From Clostridia bacterium (lineage in GTDB: Bacteria; Bacillota; Clostridia; Oscillospirales; CAG-272): a stretch of DNA of 64,000 bases. Under the pieces are notes generated by a model. That model was not told where the DNA came from. It did not search any database and saw nothing but the letters and a program-made list of their open reading frames with translations. The stretch is taken from assembly GCA_900767415.1 (NCBI GenBank), contig CAAFYZ010000028.1, positions 1 through 64,000 on the forward strand, given 5' to 3'. Shown here one piece after another: positions 42,619-50,594 of this stretch (its first letter is position 1; every line of letters starts with the position of its first letter). The translations under genes and the position numbers were made by a program.

Positions 42619-45453
42619 ATGGCAAAGAATATCGTTATCAAAGGTGCCCGCGTCAACAATCTGAAAAACATCGACCTTGTCGTTCCGCGGGACAAACTCG
42701 TTATTTTCACCGGACTTTCGGGAAGCGGAAAGTCCTCTCTCGCGTTTGATACCCTCTACGCGGAAGGACACCGCCGCTTTGTCGAGAGTCTGTCCTCTTA
42801 CGCAAGAATGTTCATCGGACAGATGGACAAGCCCGACGTCGATCTCATCGAAGGGCTCTCTCCCGCGATCTCCATCGATCAGAAAACCACGTCGAAGAAC
42901 CCGCGTTCCACCGTCGGCACGGTCACGGAGATCTATGATTATCTCCGTCTGCTGTATGCCCGCGTAGGGATTCCGCATTGCCCGATCTGCGGAAAAGAAA
43001 TCCGTCAGCAGTCCCTCGATCAGATCGTCGAGAAGATTTCGGCACTTCCCGAAGGGACGCGCTTTTTGGTTCTCGCCCCCGTCGTCCGGGCACAGAAGGG
43101 AACGCAGGAGAAGGTTTTCGCCGACGCGAAGAAGAGCGGCTACACCCGCGTCCGTGTCGACGGGATCATGTACGATCTCTCCGAGGAGATCCGCCTTGAC
43201 AAAAATCAGAAACATACCGTCGATATCGTCCTTGACCGACTGGTCCTGCGTGGCGATATCCGCTCCCGCCTCTCCGACTCGGTCGAGAGTGCTCTGCGTG
43301 CCGCCGACGGACGGGTGACGATAGCCACCGTGCCCCGCGACGGAGAAGAGGGGGAAGAATTCGGCTTTTCGCAGAAATACGCCTGCGAGGAGCATCAGAT
43401 CGACTTCCCGGAGCTGGAACCCCGGATGTTCTCCTTCAACAATCCGATCGGTGCCTGCCCCGAGTGCGCCGGCATCGGCAACAAGCAGCGCATCTCCACC
43501 GAAAAGCTCGTGCCGCATCCCGAACTTTCCCTGCGGGAAGGGGGCATCGCCGCGAACGGCTTCCGCACCATGACGGAGGATTCCTGGACGGGACCTCTCG
43601 TCGCCGCGGTCGGCGCGGATTACGGCTTCACGCTGGATACTCCGCTCGCCGACTTCACCGAAGAGCAGATGCACGTCCTCATGTACGGCGCCGGGGATAA
43701 AAAATACCGCGTGACCCGTTACTTCGGAAAAGAGGGAAAAGAGCAGCTCACCACCTACGACGGTATCGTTCACATCATCGAAAAGCGTATGCGTATGCAG
43801 GGCGGAGACTATTATCAGGAATTTGTCGAAGAGGTTCCGTGTCCTCGCTGCAAGGGACGCCGCCTCTCGGATGCCGTCCTTTCGGTCACGGTGGGCGGAT
43901 TGAATATTGACGAGATCTGCCGTCTTTCCATCACGAAAATGATTGATTTTGTAAACAATCTTTCACTTTCCGAGCAGGAAATGACGATTGCCAAAGAAGT
44001 TTTGAAGGAGATCAAAGCCCGTTTGAATTTCCTTCGCAGTGTCGGTTTGGATTATCTGAATCTTGCGCGCACCGCCGGGACTCTCTCGGGCGGGGAGGCG
44101 CAGAGAATCCGTCTTGCGACGCAGATCGGCTCCGCCCTTACGGGTGTCCTCTATATCCTTGACGAACCGAGCATCGGTTTACACCAAAGGGACAACGGAA
44201 AACTGATCCGCACGCTGAAAAATCTGCGCGACATCGGCAACAGCGTCATCGTCGTCGAGCACGACGAAGAAACCATGCGGGAGGCGGACTATATCGTCGA
44301 CATCGGACCGGGCGCCGGGATCCACGGCGGCGAGGTCGTTGCCGCGGGTACGCCGGACGAGGTCGCCGCGTGTGAGCGGTCGATCACGGGAGCATATCTT
44401 TCCGGGCGAAAGTGTATTCCCGTCCCGAAGACCCGCCGCCCGGGGAACGGACATTTTCTCACGGTACACGGTGCCGCGGAAAACAATCTCAAGCATATCG
44501 ACGTCTCCTTCCCCCTCGGCACGTTCACCGCTGTGACGGGCGTTTCGGGCAGCGGGAAATCCTCTCTCGTCAATTCCGTTCTTTATAAGACCCTCGCGAA
44601 GACACTGAACCGTTCCACCACCTACCCCGGGAAGTGCGACGGCGTCACCGGGACGGAATACCTCGACAAGGTGATTGCCATCGACCAGAGTCCCATCGGA
44701 CGCACCCCTCGGTCGAATCCAGCCACCTATACCGGTCTGTTCACCGACATCCGCGAGCTTTTTGCCCGTACGCAGGACGCAAAGGCGCGCGGCTACGACG
44801 CCGGCAGATTCTCGTTCAACGTGCGGGGAGGTCGGTGCGAGGCGTGTCAGGGGGACGGCGTCATGTGCATCGAAATGAACTTTTTGCCGGACGTCTACGT
44901 CAAGTGCGAGGTCTGTAAAGGAAAACGCTATAACCGCGATACGCTGGAAGTCAGATACAAAGGGAAGAGCATCTACGACGTTCTCGAGATGAGCGTCGAA
45001 GAAGGGCTGACCTTCTTCTCGGATCTGCCGAGACTGAAAAAGAAACTGCAGACGCTCTATGACGTCGGACTCGGCTATATCAAAATCGGGCAGTCCTCCA
45101 CCACTCTCTCGGGCGGTGAAGCACAGAGGGTAAAACTCGCGACGGAGCTTGCCCGACATTCCACCGGCAAGACCATCTATATTCTCGACGAACCCACCAC
45201 TGGACTGCATACCGAAGACGTATCCAAACTGATTACCATTCTCGACCGTCTCGCCGACGCGGGGAACACGGTCATCGTCATCGAGCATAACCTCGATCTT
45301 ATCAAGACCGCCGACTATATCATCGACCTCGGACCCGAGGGCGGAGACGCGGGCGGTACGGTGATTGCCGAGGGCACGCCCGAAGAGGTCGCCGCGTGCG
45401 AAAACTCATATACCGGGCAGTACCTTCGCGAAAAGCTGAATATGAAAAACTGA
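42619..45453 (+). CDS. uvrA: Excinuclease ABC subunit A
   Basis: The 944-residue ATPase has two ABC modules (Walker A GLSGSGKSSLAF and GVSGSGKSSLVN; signatures LSGGEAQRIRLATQ and LSGGEAQRVKLATEL). It carries zinc modules (CPICGKEI, CPECAGIGNK, CPRCKGRRL, and CEACQGDGVM with CEVCKGKRY). It recognises damaged DNA and loads UvrB. It starts 20 bases after uvrB. The length matches the family. Confidence 0.96.
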   Translation: MAKNIVIKGARVNNLKNIDLVVPRDKLVIFTGLSGSGKSSLAFDTLYAEGHRRFVESLSSYARMFIGQMDKPDVDLIEGLSPAISIDQKTTSKNPRSTVGTVTEIYDYLRLLYARVGIPHCPICGKEIRQQSLDQIVEKISALPEGTRFLVLAPVVRAQKGTQEKVFADAKKSGYTRVRVDGIMYDLSEEIRLDKNQKHTVDIVLDRLVLRGDIRSRLSDSVESALRAADGRVTIATVPRDGEEGEEFGFSQKYACEEHQIDFPELEPRMFSFNNPIGACPECAGIGNKQRISTEKLVPHPELSLREGGIAANGFRTMTEDSWTGPLVAAVGADYGFTLDTPLADFTEEQMHVLMYGAGDKKYRVTRYFGKEGKEQLTTYDGIVHIIEKRMRMQGGDYYQEFVEEVPCPRCKGRRLSDAVLSVTVGGLNIDEICRLSITKMIDFVNNLSLSEQEMTIAKEVLKEIKARLNFLRSVGLDYLNLARTAGTLSGGEAQRIRLATQIGSALTGVLYILDEPSIGLHQRDNGKLIRTLKNLRDIGNSVIVVEHDEETMREADYIVDIGPGAGIHGGEVVAAGTPDEVAACERSITGAYLSGRKCIPVPKTRRPGNGHFLTVHGAAENNLKHIDVSFPLGTFTAVTGVSGSGKSSLVNSVLYKTLAKTLNRSTTYPGKCDGVTGTEYLDKVIAIDQSPIGRTPRSNPATYTGLFTDIRELFARTQDAKARGYDAGRFSFNVRGGRCEACQGDGVMCIEMNFLPDVYVKCEVCKGKRYNRDTLEVRYKGKSIYDVLEMSVEEGLTFFSDLPRLKKKLQTLYDVGLGYIKIGQSSTTLSGGEAQRVKLATELARHSTGKTIYILDEPTTGLHTEDVSKLITILDRLADAGNTVIVIEHNLDLIKTADYIIDLGPEGGDAGGTVIAEGTPEEVAACENSYTGQYLREKLNMKN

Positions 45454-45472
45454 ACGGGAAGGAGAGAAAAAA

Positions 45473-46027
45473 ATGTATTACGGAACGATCAAAAAGAACG
45501 ACATCGCCAACGGCGAGGGGGTACGCACCTCTCTCTTTGTCAGCGGTTGCCGAAACGCCTGTAAGAACTGCTTCAATCGGGAGACGTGGGCGTTCGATTA
45601 CGGCACGCCCTTTACCGCCGAGACCGAAGAGGAGATCTTCGCAACCTTCGAGAACCCCGTCATCGCCGGGCTGACCGTCCTCGGCGGAGAGCCGATGGAA
45701 CCCGAGAATCAGCGCGCCCTGTTACCGTTTCTTCGCGAGATGCGCCGCCGCTTCCCGAAAAAGAGCATCTGGATCTATACGGGGAATCTCTACGAAGAAC
45801 TGATCGGGCTGTGCGGCGACAGTCCGAAGCATCTCGACATCACCGAAGAACTTCTCTCTTACGCCGACATTCTGGTCGACGGACGCTATATCGAAGAGCA
45901 GAAGAGCATCGGACTTCGCTTCCGCGGCTCGGCGAATCAGCGGATCATCGACCTGAACAAGACCCGTGCCGCGGGAGAGGTCGTTATCTGGGACGGCTGC
46001 CGCGAAGACCGGATTTATCAAAAATAA
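45473..46027 (+). CDS. nrdG: Anaerobic ribonucleotide reductase activating protein (NrdG)
   Basis: The 184-residue radical SAM enzyme has the iron-sulfur motif SGCRNACKNCFNRETW (CxxxCxxC) and the GGEPM region binding SAM (TVLGGEPMEPENQRAL). Its C-terminus SANQRIIDLNKT is that of NrdG (EGSSNQRVIDvkks). It generates the glycyl radical on NrdD, which makes dNTPs without oxygen. NrdD itself is not in the window. It lies between uvrA and dut, a nucleotide-supply and repair grouping. SD AAGGAGAG. Confidence 0.93.
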   Translation: MYYGTIKKNDIANGEGVRTSLFVSGCRNACKNCFNRETWAFDYGTPFTAETEEEIFATFENPVIAGLTVLGGEPMEPENQRALLPFLREMRRRFPKKSIWIYTGNLYEELIGLCGDSPKHLDITEELLSYADILVDGRYIEEQKSIGLRFRGSANQRIIDLNKTRAAGEVVIWDGCREDRIYQK

Positions 46028-46041
46028 AAGGGAGAACCGAT

Positions 46042-46479
46042 ATGAAAGTAAGATTTATAAAACTGGACGACCGCGCCGTCGTCCCGACCTACGGCTCCGC
46101 CTCGGCGGCGGGCGCCGACCTCTACGCTCTCGCGGGGGAGGACATCGTGATCCCGCCGCACAAGACCGTCATGATTCATACGGGACTCGCCATGGAATTG
46201 CCCGAAGGGTATTGCGGTCTGATCTTCGCCCGCTCGGGCATCGCGACAAAACGCGGACTCGCCCCGGCGAACAAGGTCGGCGTGGTCGATTCCGACTATC
46301 GCGGCGAATTTATGGTTGCCCTGCATAACCATTCGGACGAGAGCGCGACGATCGCCGGGGGAGAGCGTATCGCACAGCTTGTGATCACGCCATACCTCCG
46401 TGCGGAATTTACCGAGAGCGATTCTCTGACCGATACCGACCGCGGTGCGGGCGGCTTCGGCTCTACGGGGAGAAAATAA
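46042..46479 (+). CDS. dut: dUTP diphosphatase
   Basis: The 145-residue trimeric dUTPase contains the family motifs: GSASAAGADLYA (I), ARSGIATKRGLA (II), GVVDSDYRGEFMV (III), ERIAQLVI (IV), and the C-terminal RGAGGFGSTG (V) that closes over the substrate. It removes dUTP so that uracil is not placed in DNA and supplies dUMP for dTMP synthesis. The start at 46042 follows GGGAG. A longer in-frame reading back to 45586 overlaps nrdG and is not used. Confidence 0.96.
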   Translation: MKVRFIKLDDRAVVPTYGSASAAGADLYALAGEDIVIPPHKTVMIHTGLAMELPEGYCGLIFARSGIATKRGLAPANKVGVVDSDYRGEFMVALHNHSDESATIAGGERIAQLVITPYLRAEFTESDSLTDTDRGAGGFGSTGRK

Positions 46480-46549
46480 GCACCGGAACGCTCCGTCTCT
46501 TTATCTTTTTGTGCTTGAAAAAACGACAAAAAGAAACAGATACATAAAA

Positions 46550-46594
46550 ACAAGAATCCCCCGTGTCGGAAAGACCGACACGGGGGATTCTTGT
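46550..46594. terminator. Bidirectional terminator after dut
   Basis: ACAAGAATCCCCCGTGTCGG, loop AAAGA, exact complement; serves the convergent RluA-family gene too. Confidence 0.92.
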
Positions 46595-46646
46595 TAAAAA
46601 ACGCAAACAATTCTTTGCAAAATGAGCAATTGTTCCGAAAGTTTCG

Positions 46647-47609
46647 TTAACTTTCAAAGAACTCTTTGACGAAATAGATTTTTTCCTTCGGAACGGAGAA
46701 TTCTTTTCCGGACAGATAATCAAGCGGGGACGGCTCTCCGTGAAAAGAAAAGCGCAGGCGATAAGAATACAGTGCCTGATAGCGGTAGCCGTGCGCTCTG
46801 TCGTCGCGGTTGACACCGTATTTTCCGTCGCCGAGCAGGGGATGACCGATGAAGGCGAGGTGGGAGCGGATCTGGTGCGTCCGACCGGTCAGAAGTTCCA
46901 CTTCGAGGAGAGCGAGATCTCCCTTTGTCGCTACGGTGCGATACTTCGTGCGGATTTCTTTTGCTCCCTTTGGCGGGAACTTTTCATAGACCTTGACGCG
47001 GTTGTTCTTCTCGTCTTTCAGAAGATAGCCCGTGAGGAGTGCCTCCCGCGGCGCGGGAATCCCGTGCACGGCACAGAGATAGTATTTGTCGATCTCACGG
47101 TCGCGGATCTTCTCGTTCATGACGCGCAGGGTCATCGCGTCCTTCGCCGCGATCACGATCCCGCCCGTGTTACGGTCGATGCGGTTGCACAGTGCGGGGG
47201 CAAAACTTTGTTCGTCCTTTGGGACATACTCGCCCTTTTGATAAAGGTACGCCTGAATCCTCGTGATCAGCGTGTCGGTCGCCGTGTGCTCGTCCTCGTG
47301 CACGGTCAGACCGGGACGCTTGTTGACAAGGAGAAGATGTTCGTCCTCGTAAAGAATATCGAGGTTCGGCGTTACGCGGGCGAGCGAGACGTTCTCCGCC
47401 TTCCCGGTGAAAAATTCGTCGGGAAGAAAGCATTGGAGTGTGTCCCCTTCTGCGAGAATCGCGGACGGCTCGGTTCTCTTACGGTTGCATTTGATTTTTT
47501 TCGTGCGGATCGCTTTGTAAAGAAGTCCCGTCGGCAGACCGAGGGACTTCGTGAGAAATTTATCGACGCGCTGTCCCGCGTCGTTCTTTCCGATCTGTAT
47601 CTCGTGCAT
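46647..47609 (-). CDS. RluA-family RNA pseudouridine synthase
   Basis: The 320-residue protein has an N-terminal S4 domain (QRVDKFLTKSLGLPTGLLYK) and the RluA catalytic core with the nucleophile Asp in CNRIDRNTGGIVIAAK, LLTGRTHQIRSHLAFIGHP, and HGYRYQALYSYRLRF. It isomerises specific uridines in 23S rRNA or tRNA; which ones cannot be told (RluC/RluD-like). ATG at 47609 follows AAAGGAG on the minus strand; the frame continues to 47651 without a better SD. Confidence 0.92.
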   Translation of the reverse strand: MHEIQIGKNDAGQRVDKFLTKSLGLPTGLLYKAIRTKKIKCNRKRTEPSAILAEGDTLQCFLPDEFFTGKAENVSLARVTPNLDILYEDEHLLLVNKRPGLTVHEDEHTATDTLITRIQAYLYQKGEYVPKDEQSFAPALCNRIDRNTGGIVIAAKDAMTLRVMNEKIRDREIDKYYLCAVHGIPAPREALLTGYLLKDEKNNRVKVYEKFPPKGAKEIRTKYRTVATKGDLALLEVELLTGRTHQIRSHLAFIGHPLLGDGKYGVNRDDRAHGYRYQALYSYRLRFSFHGEPSPLDYLSGKEFSVPKEKIYFVKEFFES

Positions 47610-47689
47610 ACGGCTCCTTTCGGAAGAGGGACGGGACGCCGCACACGACATCGCGCGGCGGTGGCTCGGAAGTCAGGAAGAAGGAAAAA

Positions 47690-47722
47690 GAAAAAAGAAA
47701 AAAGAAAAAAGAAAAAAGAAAA
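47690..47722. repeat. Five tandem GAAAAAA heptamers
   Basis: G residues at 47690, 47697, 47704, 47711 and 47718, each followed by six A. Read on the minus strand this is TTTTTTC repeated, directly downstream of the upp terminator stem. Prone to slippage. Confidence 0.9.
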
Positions 47723-47752
47723 CGGAGCCGTCGCAATACACCGACGGCTCCG
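47723..47752 (-). terminator. Terminator of upp
   Basis: CGGAGCCGTCG stem, 8-base loop, followed on the minus strand by TTTT and the heptamer T-tract. Confidence 0.9.
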
Positions 47753-47766
47753 AAAAGAGCAAAAAC

Positions 47767-48396
47767 TTACTTCGTTCCGAAAATACGGTCGCCGGCGTCG
47801 CCGAGACCGGGGACGATATAAGCGTGCTCGTTCAGGCATTTGTCGAGTGCGGCACAATAGATATCGACATCGGGGTGATCTTTCTGTACCTTTGCGACAC
47901 CTTCGGGGGCGGCGACAAGGCACATGAGGAGAATGTTTTTGGCACCTCTTTTCTTTACCATGGAGATAGCGTCGGAAGAAGAACCGCCGGTTGCCAGCAT
48001 CGGGTCTACGATGATGACAAGACGCTCGCCGATGTCAAGGGGCATCTTGCAGTAGTACTCCACGGGAGTGTGCGTTTCGGGATCACGGTAAAGACCGATG
48101 TGACCGACACGGGCAGAGGGAATCAGCTTGAGAAGACCGTCCACCATGCCGAGACCGGCACGAAGGATCGGGACGATGGCAAGTTTCTTGCCGGAGAGTT
48201 TTTTCAGCGTGGCGGTAGCGACGGGTGTCTCTACGGTGACGTCTTTCAGCGGGAGGTCACGGGTGATTTCGTAACCCATCAGCATGGAGATCTCGTTGAG
48301 CAGCTCGCGAAAGTCCTTCGTCGAGGTGTTCTTGTTTCTCATGATGGTGAGTTTGTGCTGGATCAGGGGGTGGTCGATCAGATGAAATTGGCTCAT
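47767..48396 (-). CDS. upp: Uracil phosphoribosyltransferase
   Basis: The 209-residue protein matches Upp throughout: LTIMRNKNTSTKDFRELLNE, IVPILRAGLGMVDG, and the PRPP-binding loop VDPMLATGGSS, with PDVDIYCAALDKCLNEHAYI and a final GLGDAGDRIFGTK. It converts uracil and PRPP to UMP in pyrimidine salvage. ATG at 48396 follows AAGGAAGAAG. The frame stays open to 48882, but the promoter at 48430-48458 lies inside that extension. Confidence 0.96.
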   Translation of the reverse strand: MSQFHLIDHPLIQHKLTIMRNKNTSTKDFRELLNEISMLMGYEITRDLPLKDVTVETPVATATLKKLSGKKLAIVPILRAGLGMVDGLLKLIPSARVGHIGLYRDPETHTPVEYYCKMPLDIGERLVIIVDPMLATGGSSSDAISMVKKRGAKNILLMCLVAAPEGVAKVQKDHPDVDIYCAALDKCLNEHAYIVPGLGDAGDRIFGTK

Positions 48397-48429
48397 GTTT
48401 CTTCTTCCTTCCATATTTTGTTCCTGTAT

Positions 48430-48458
48430 ATTATAACGCATTCCGCCTCGGTTTTCAA
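48430..48458 (-). promoter_or_regulatory. Promoter of upp
   Basis: On the minus strand TTGAAA, 17 bases, TATAAT, 34 bases before the ATG. Confidence 0.82.
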
Positions 48459-48782
48459 GTCTTTTTGCAAGATTTTTCGGAGAAAAAGAGCCAAAGCCGG
48501 AAAAGAAAAAGGAGAAGCGTCGGATTCTATCGAAAAACGGTAGAAAACAAAGATGATGTGAAAAAATAAAGGTCATACGTCGCAGTTTTTTTCGGAAGAA
48601 AGCAGAAAAGACACGGGAAAAGGCGGAAAATCCCGTGCAGGAAGACAATAAAAGCGTGAAAACGACGAAAATCGGTAGAAAACAATGATAACGGTCAAAA
48701 ATCCTGCCGGATTGCGGAACTTTACATTTTGGTAAAAACGAACGGGAATTTGGTACTATTTTCCCAAAATTCTTCCCGCCTC
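48459..48782. other. A-rich intergenic stretch with a 20-bp direct repeat and hairpin
   Basis: No gene is supported here. It holds CGAAAA(A/T)CGGTAGAAAACAA twice (48531-48550 and 48666-48685, one mismatch, 135 bases apart), and between them a hairpin CACGGGA/TCCCGTG (48612-48637). The purpose is unknown: regulatory, or a decayed element. Confidence 0.55.
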
Positions 48783-48811
48783 TTGCATTTTTTCGCGGGG
48801 TGTGATAAAAT
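48783..48811 (+). promoter_or_regulatory. Promoter of the nucleotidyltransferase gene
   Basis: TTGCAT, 17 bases, TAAAAT, 46 bases before the ATG. Confidence 0.75.
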
Positions 48812-48856
48812 GAGGGTAAAAGCAGGAAAATATCCTGTAAAATAAGGAGAAATTCT

Positions 48857-49768
48857 ATGAAGAACCCCGAACTTGTGATCATGGCTGCCGGTATGGGGAG
48901 CCGTTACGGCGGTCTGAAACAGATCGATCCCGTCGACGATGCGGGACATATTATCATTGATTTTTCGATCTACGACGCGATCCGCGCCGGTTTTCGCGAT
49001 GTGACCTTCATCATCAAGCACGAGATCGAGCACGAATTCCGCGAGGTCATGGACCGCCATCTCGCAGGGAAGAATATCAACGTCAAGTATGTTTTCCAAG
49101 AACTTGACAAACTGCCCGAGGGCTTTACCGTTCCCGAAGGACGCAAAAAGCCGTGGGGGACCGCACACGCCATCCTCTGTACTCTCGGCACGGTGGACGC
49201 TCCCTTTGCCGTCATCAACGCCGACGACTATTACGGCGCACACGCCTTCACGAAGATTTATGATTTTCTGAAAAATACAAACGACGAGGGCAAATATCAT
49301 TATGCCATGGTCGGTTATCGGATCAAAAACACCGTGACCGAGCAGGGCACGGTCTCCCGCGGCATCTGCTCGCAGAATGCGGACGGTATGCTGACCGAGA
49401 TCGTCGAGCGCACGAAGATCGGCGTCCGCGGCGACAGCATTTATTACGTCGAGGGTGACACCGAGACGCCGCTGGATCCCGAGACGCTCGTTTCCATGAA
49501 CCTCTGGGGCTTCACTCCTTCCTACATCCGCGAGTGCCGCGACCGTTTCCCCGCCTTCCTGCGCGAGAATCTGCCGAAGAATCCGGAAAAATGCGAGTTT
49601 TTCCTTCCGAGTGTCGTCTCCGATCTGATCGGGGAAGGACGCGCCGATGTCCGCGTCCTGGACAATACCGACAAATGGTACGGCGTCACCTACAAAGAGG
49701 ACAAAGAAGCCGTTGTGGAAGCGTTCCGCCGTCTGAAGGCGGAGGGCGTCTACCCCGAGAACTTCTGA
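48857..49768 (+). CDS. Sugar-nucleotidyltransferase (NTP_transferase family)
   Basis: The 303-residue protein begins LVIMAAGMGSRYGGLKQIDP, a GxGxRxxxxxK nucleotidyltransferase signature, then has DFSIYDAIRAGF, KPWGTAHAILC and FAVINADDYYGAHAFTKIYDFL (the metal-binding acidic pair). It should transfer a nucleotide onto a sugar phosphate, such as UTP and glucose-1-phosphate, but is not a standard GalU. No sugar-modifying genes are adjacent. SD AAGGAGA. Confidence 0.85.
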   Translation: MKNPELVIMAAGMGSRYGGLKQIDPVDDAGHIIIDFSIYDAIRAGFRDVTFIIKHEIEHEFREVMDRHLAGKNINVKYVFQELDKLPEGFTVPEGRKKPWGTAHAILCTLGTVDAPFAVINADDYYGAHAFTKIYDFLKNTNDEGKYHYAMVGYRIKNTVTEQGTVSRGICSQNADGMLTEIVERTKIGVRGDSIYYVEGDTETPLDPETLVSMNLWGFTPSYIRECRDRFPAFLRENLPKNPEKCEFFLPSVVSDLIGEGRADVRVLDNTDKWYGVTYKEDKEAVVEAFRRLKAEGVYPENF

Positions 49769-49777
49769 TCCGCCGAA

Positions 49778-49823
49778 AAACGAGGGCGGCGCGATGGTTT
49801 CCGACCGCCGCGCCGCCCGTTTT
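49778..49823. terminator. Bidirectional terminator
   Basis: A GC-rich stem (GGGCGGCGCG with CGCGCCGCCC) lies between A5 and T4 tracts and separates two convergent genes. Confidence 0.85.
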
Positions 49824-49832
49824 GTTCTTTCG

Positions 49833-50465
49833 TTATTTCTCTTCCGTTTTCTTCTTTGCGAACGCGGCGATCAGTTGTGCCGCGCCTTCGATCCCGACCG
49901 TGGAGGAATTGATGGCAAGATCGTAGTTGTCATATTTTCCCCACTTGCCCCCGGTATAAAAATTATAGTAGGAGGAGCGACGCTTATCGGTTTTGCTGAT
50001 GGCGTCGATGACCTGCGAGGATTTCAACTCCGGGTGACGCTCTGCGACACGCGCCTTTCTGTGTTCGAGATCTCCGTAGATAAAGATGCGGAGCAGATCC
50101 GGATCTTCCCGCAGGACATAGTCGGCGCAACGCCCGATGATCACACAGCTGCCTTCTTTGGCATACCGCTTGATGACGTCCGATTGCAGAATGAAGAGTT
50201 TGTCGTTGAGAGGCATCTTATAGCCGAATGCCATCGAGGTGCCGAGAACGTTGGAGCCCATGGCGAGCGTGTAGAGAAGACTGTTCGCCGCCGTCTCGTC
50301 CGCCTTTTTCGCAACATCGATGTGGAGGTCGCCCTCTGCGGCGGCATCCTTGATGATTTCTTTGTCGTAGAGAGGAATTCCGAGAAGTTCGGCGACCCTT
50401 CCGCCGATTTCGCGTCCGCCGCTCCCGTATTGTCTCGCAATGGTAATGATAAGTTTCTGTGCCAT
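49833..50465 (-). CDS. Cytidylate-kinase-like family protein
   Basis: The 210-residue protein begins ITIARQYGSGGREIGGRVAEL, a P-loop variant (GSGGREIG) of the cytidylate-kinase-like family, followed by LYDKEIIKDAA, SCVIIGRCADYVL, RIFIYGDLEHRKARV and YNFYTGGKWGKYDNYDLAINSS. The family is widespread in gut Firmicutes, and its phosphorylation substrate is not established. It stands alone. ATG with SD AAAGGAACGG on the minus strand. Confidence 0.88.
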   Translation of the reverse strand: MAQKLIITIARQYGSGGREIGGRVAELLGIPLYDKEIIKDAAAEGDLHIDVAKKADETAANSLLYTLAMGSNVLGTSMAFGYKMPLNDKLFILQSDVIKRYAKEGSCVIIGRCADYVLREDPDLLRIFIYGDLEHRKARVAERHPELKSSQVIDAISKTDKRRSSYYNFYTGGKWGKYDNYDLAINSSTVGIEGAAQLIAAFAKKKTEEK

Positions 50466-50501
50466 GGTACCTGACCGTTCCTTTCGCCCTTGGTATTATT
50501 C

Positions 50502-50530
50502 ATTATATCAAAAAAAATCCGATTTGTAAA
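50502..50530 (-). promoter_or_regulatory. Promoter of the cytidylate-kinase-like gene
   Basis: On the minus strand TTTACA, 17 bases, TATAAT. Confidence 0.78.
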
Positions 50531-50594
50531 TAGGTTTTGTTGCATTTTTTCCAAAAAAATCAATGTTTTTCGGAAAAATCAGGGAGGAAAAACC

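Noticed and set aside
47767..48882. Long upstream extension of upp
   Set aside because: The extension contains the promoter and AT-rich sequence with no SD; the Upp fold is complete from 48396.
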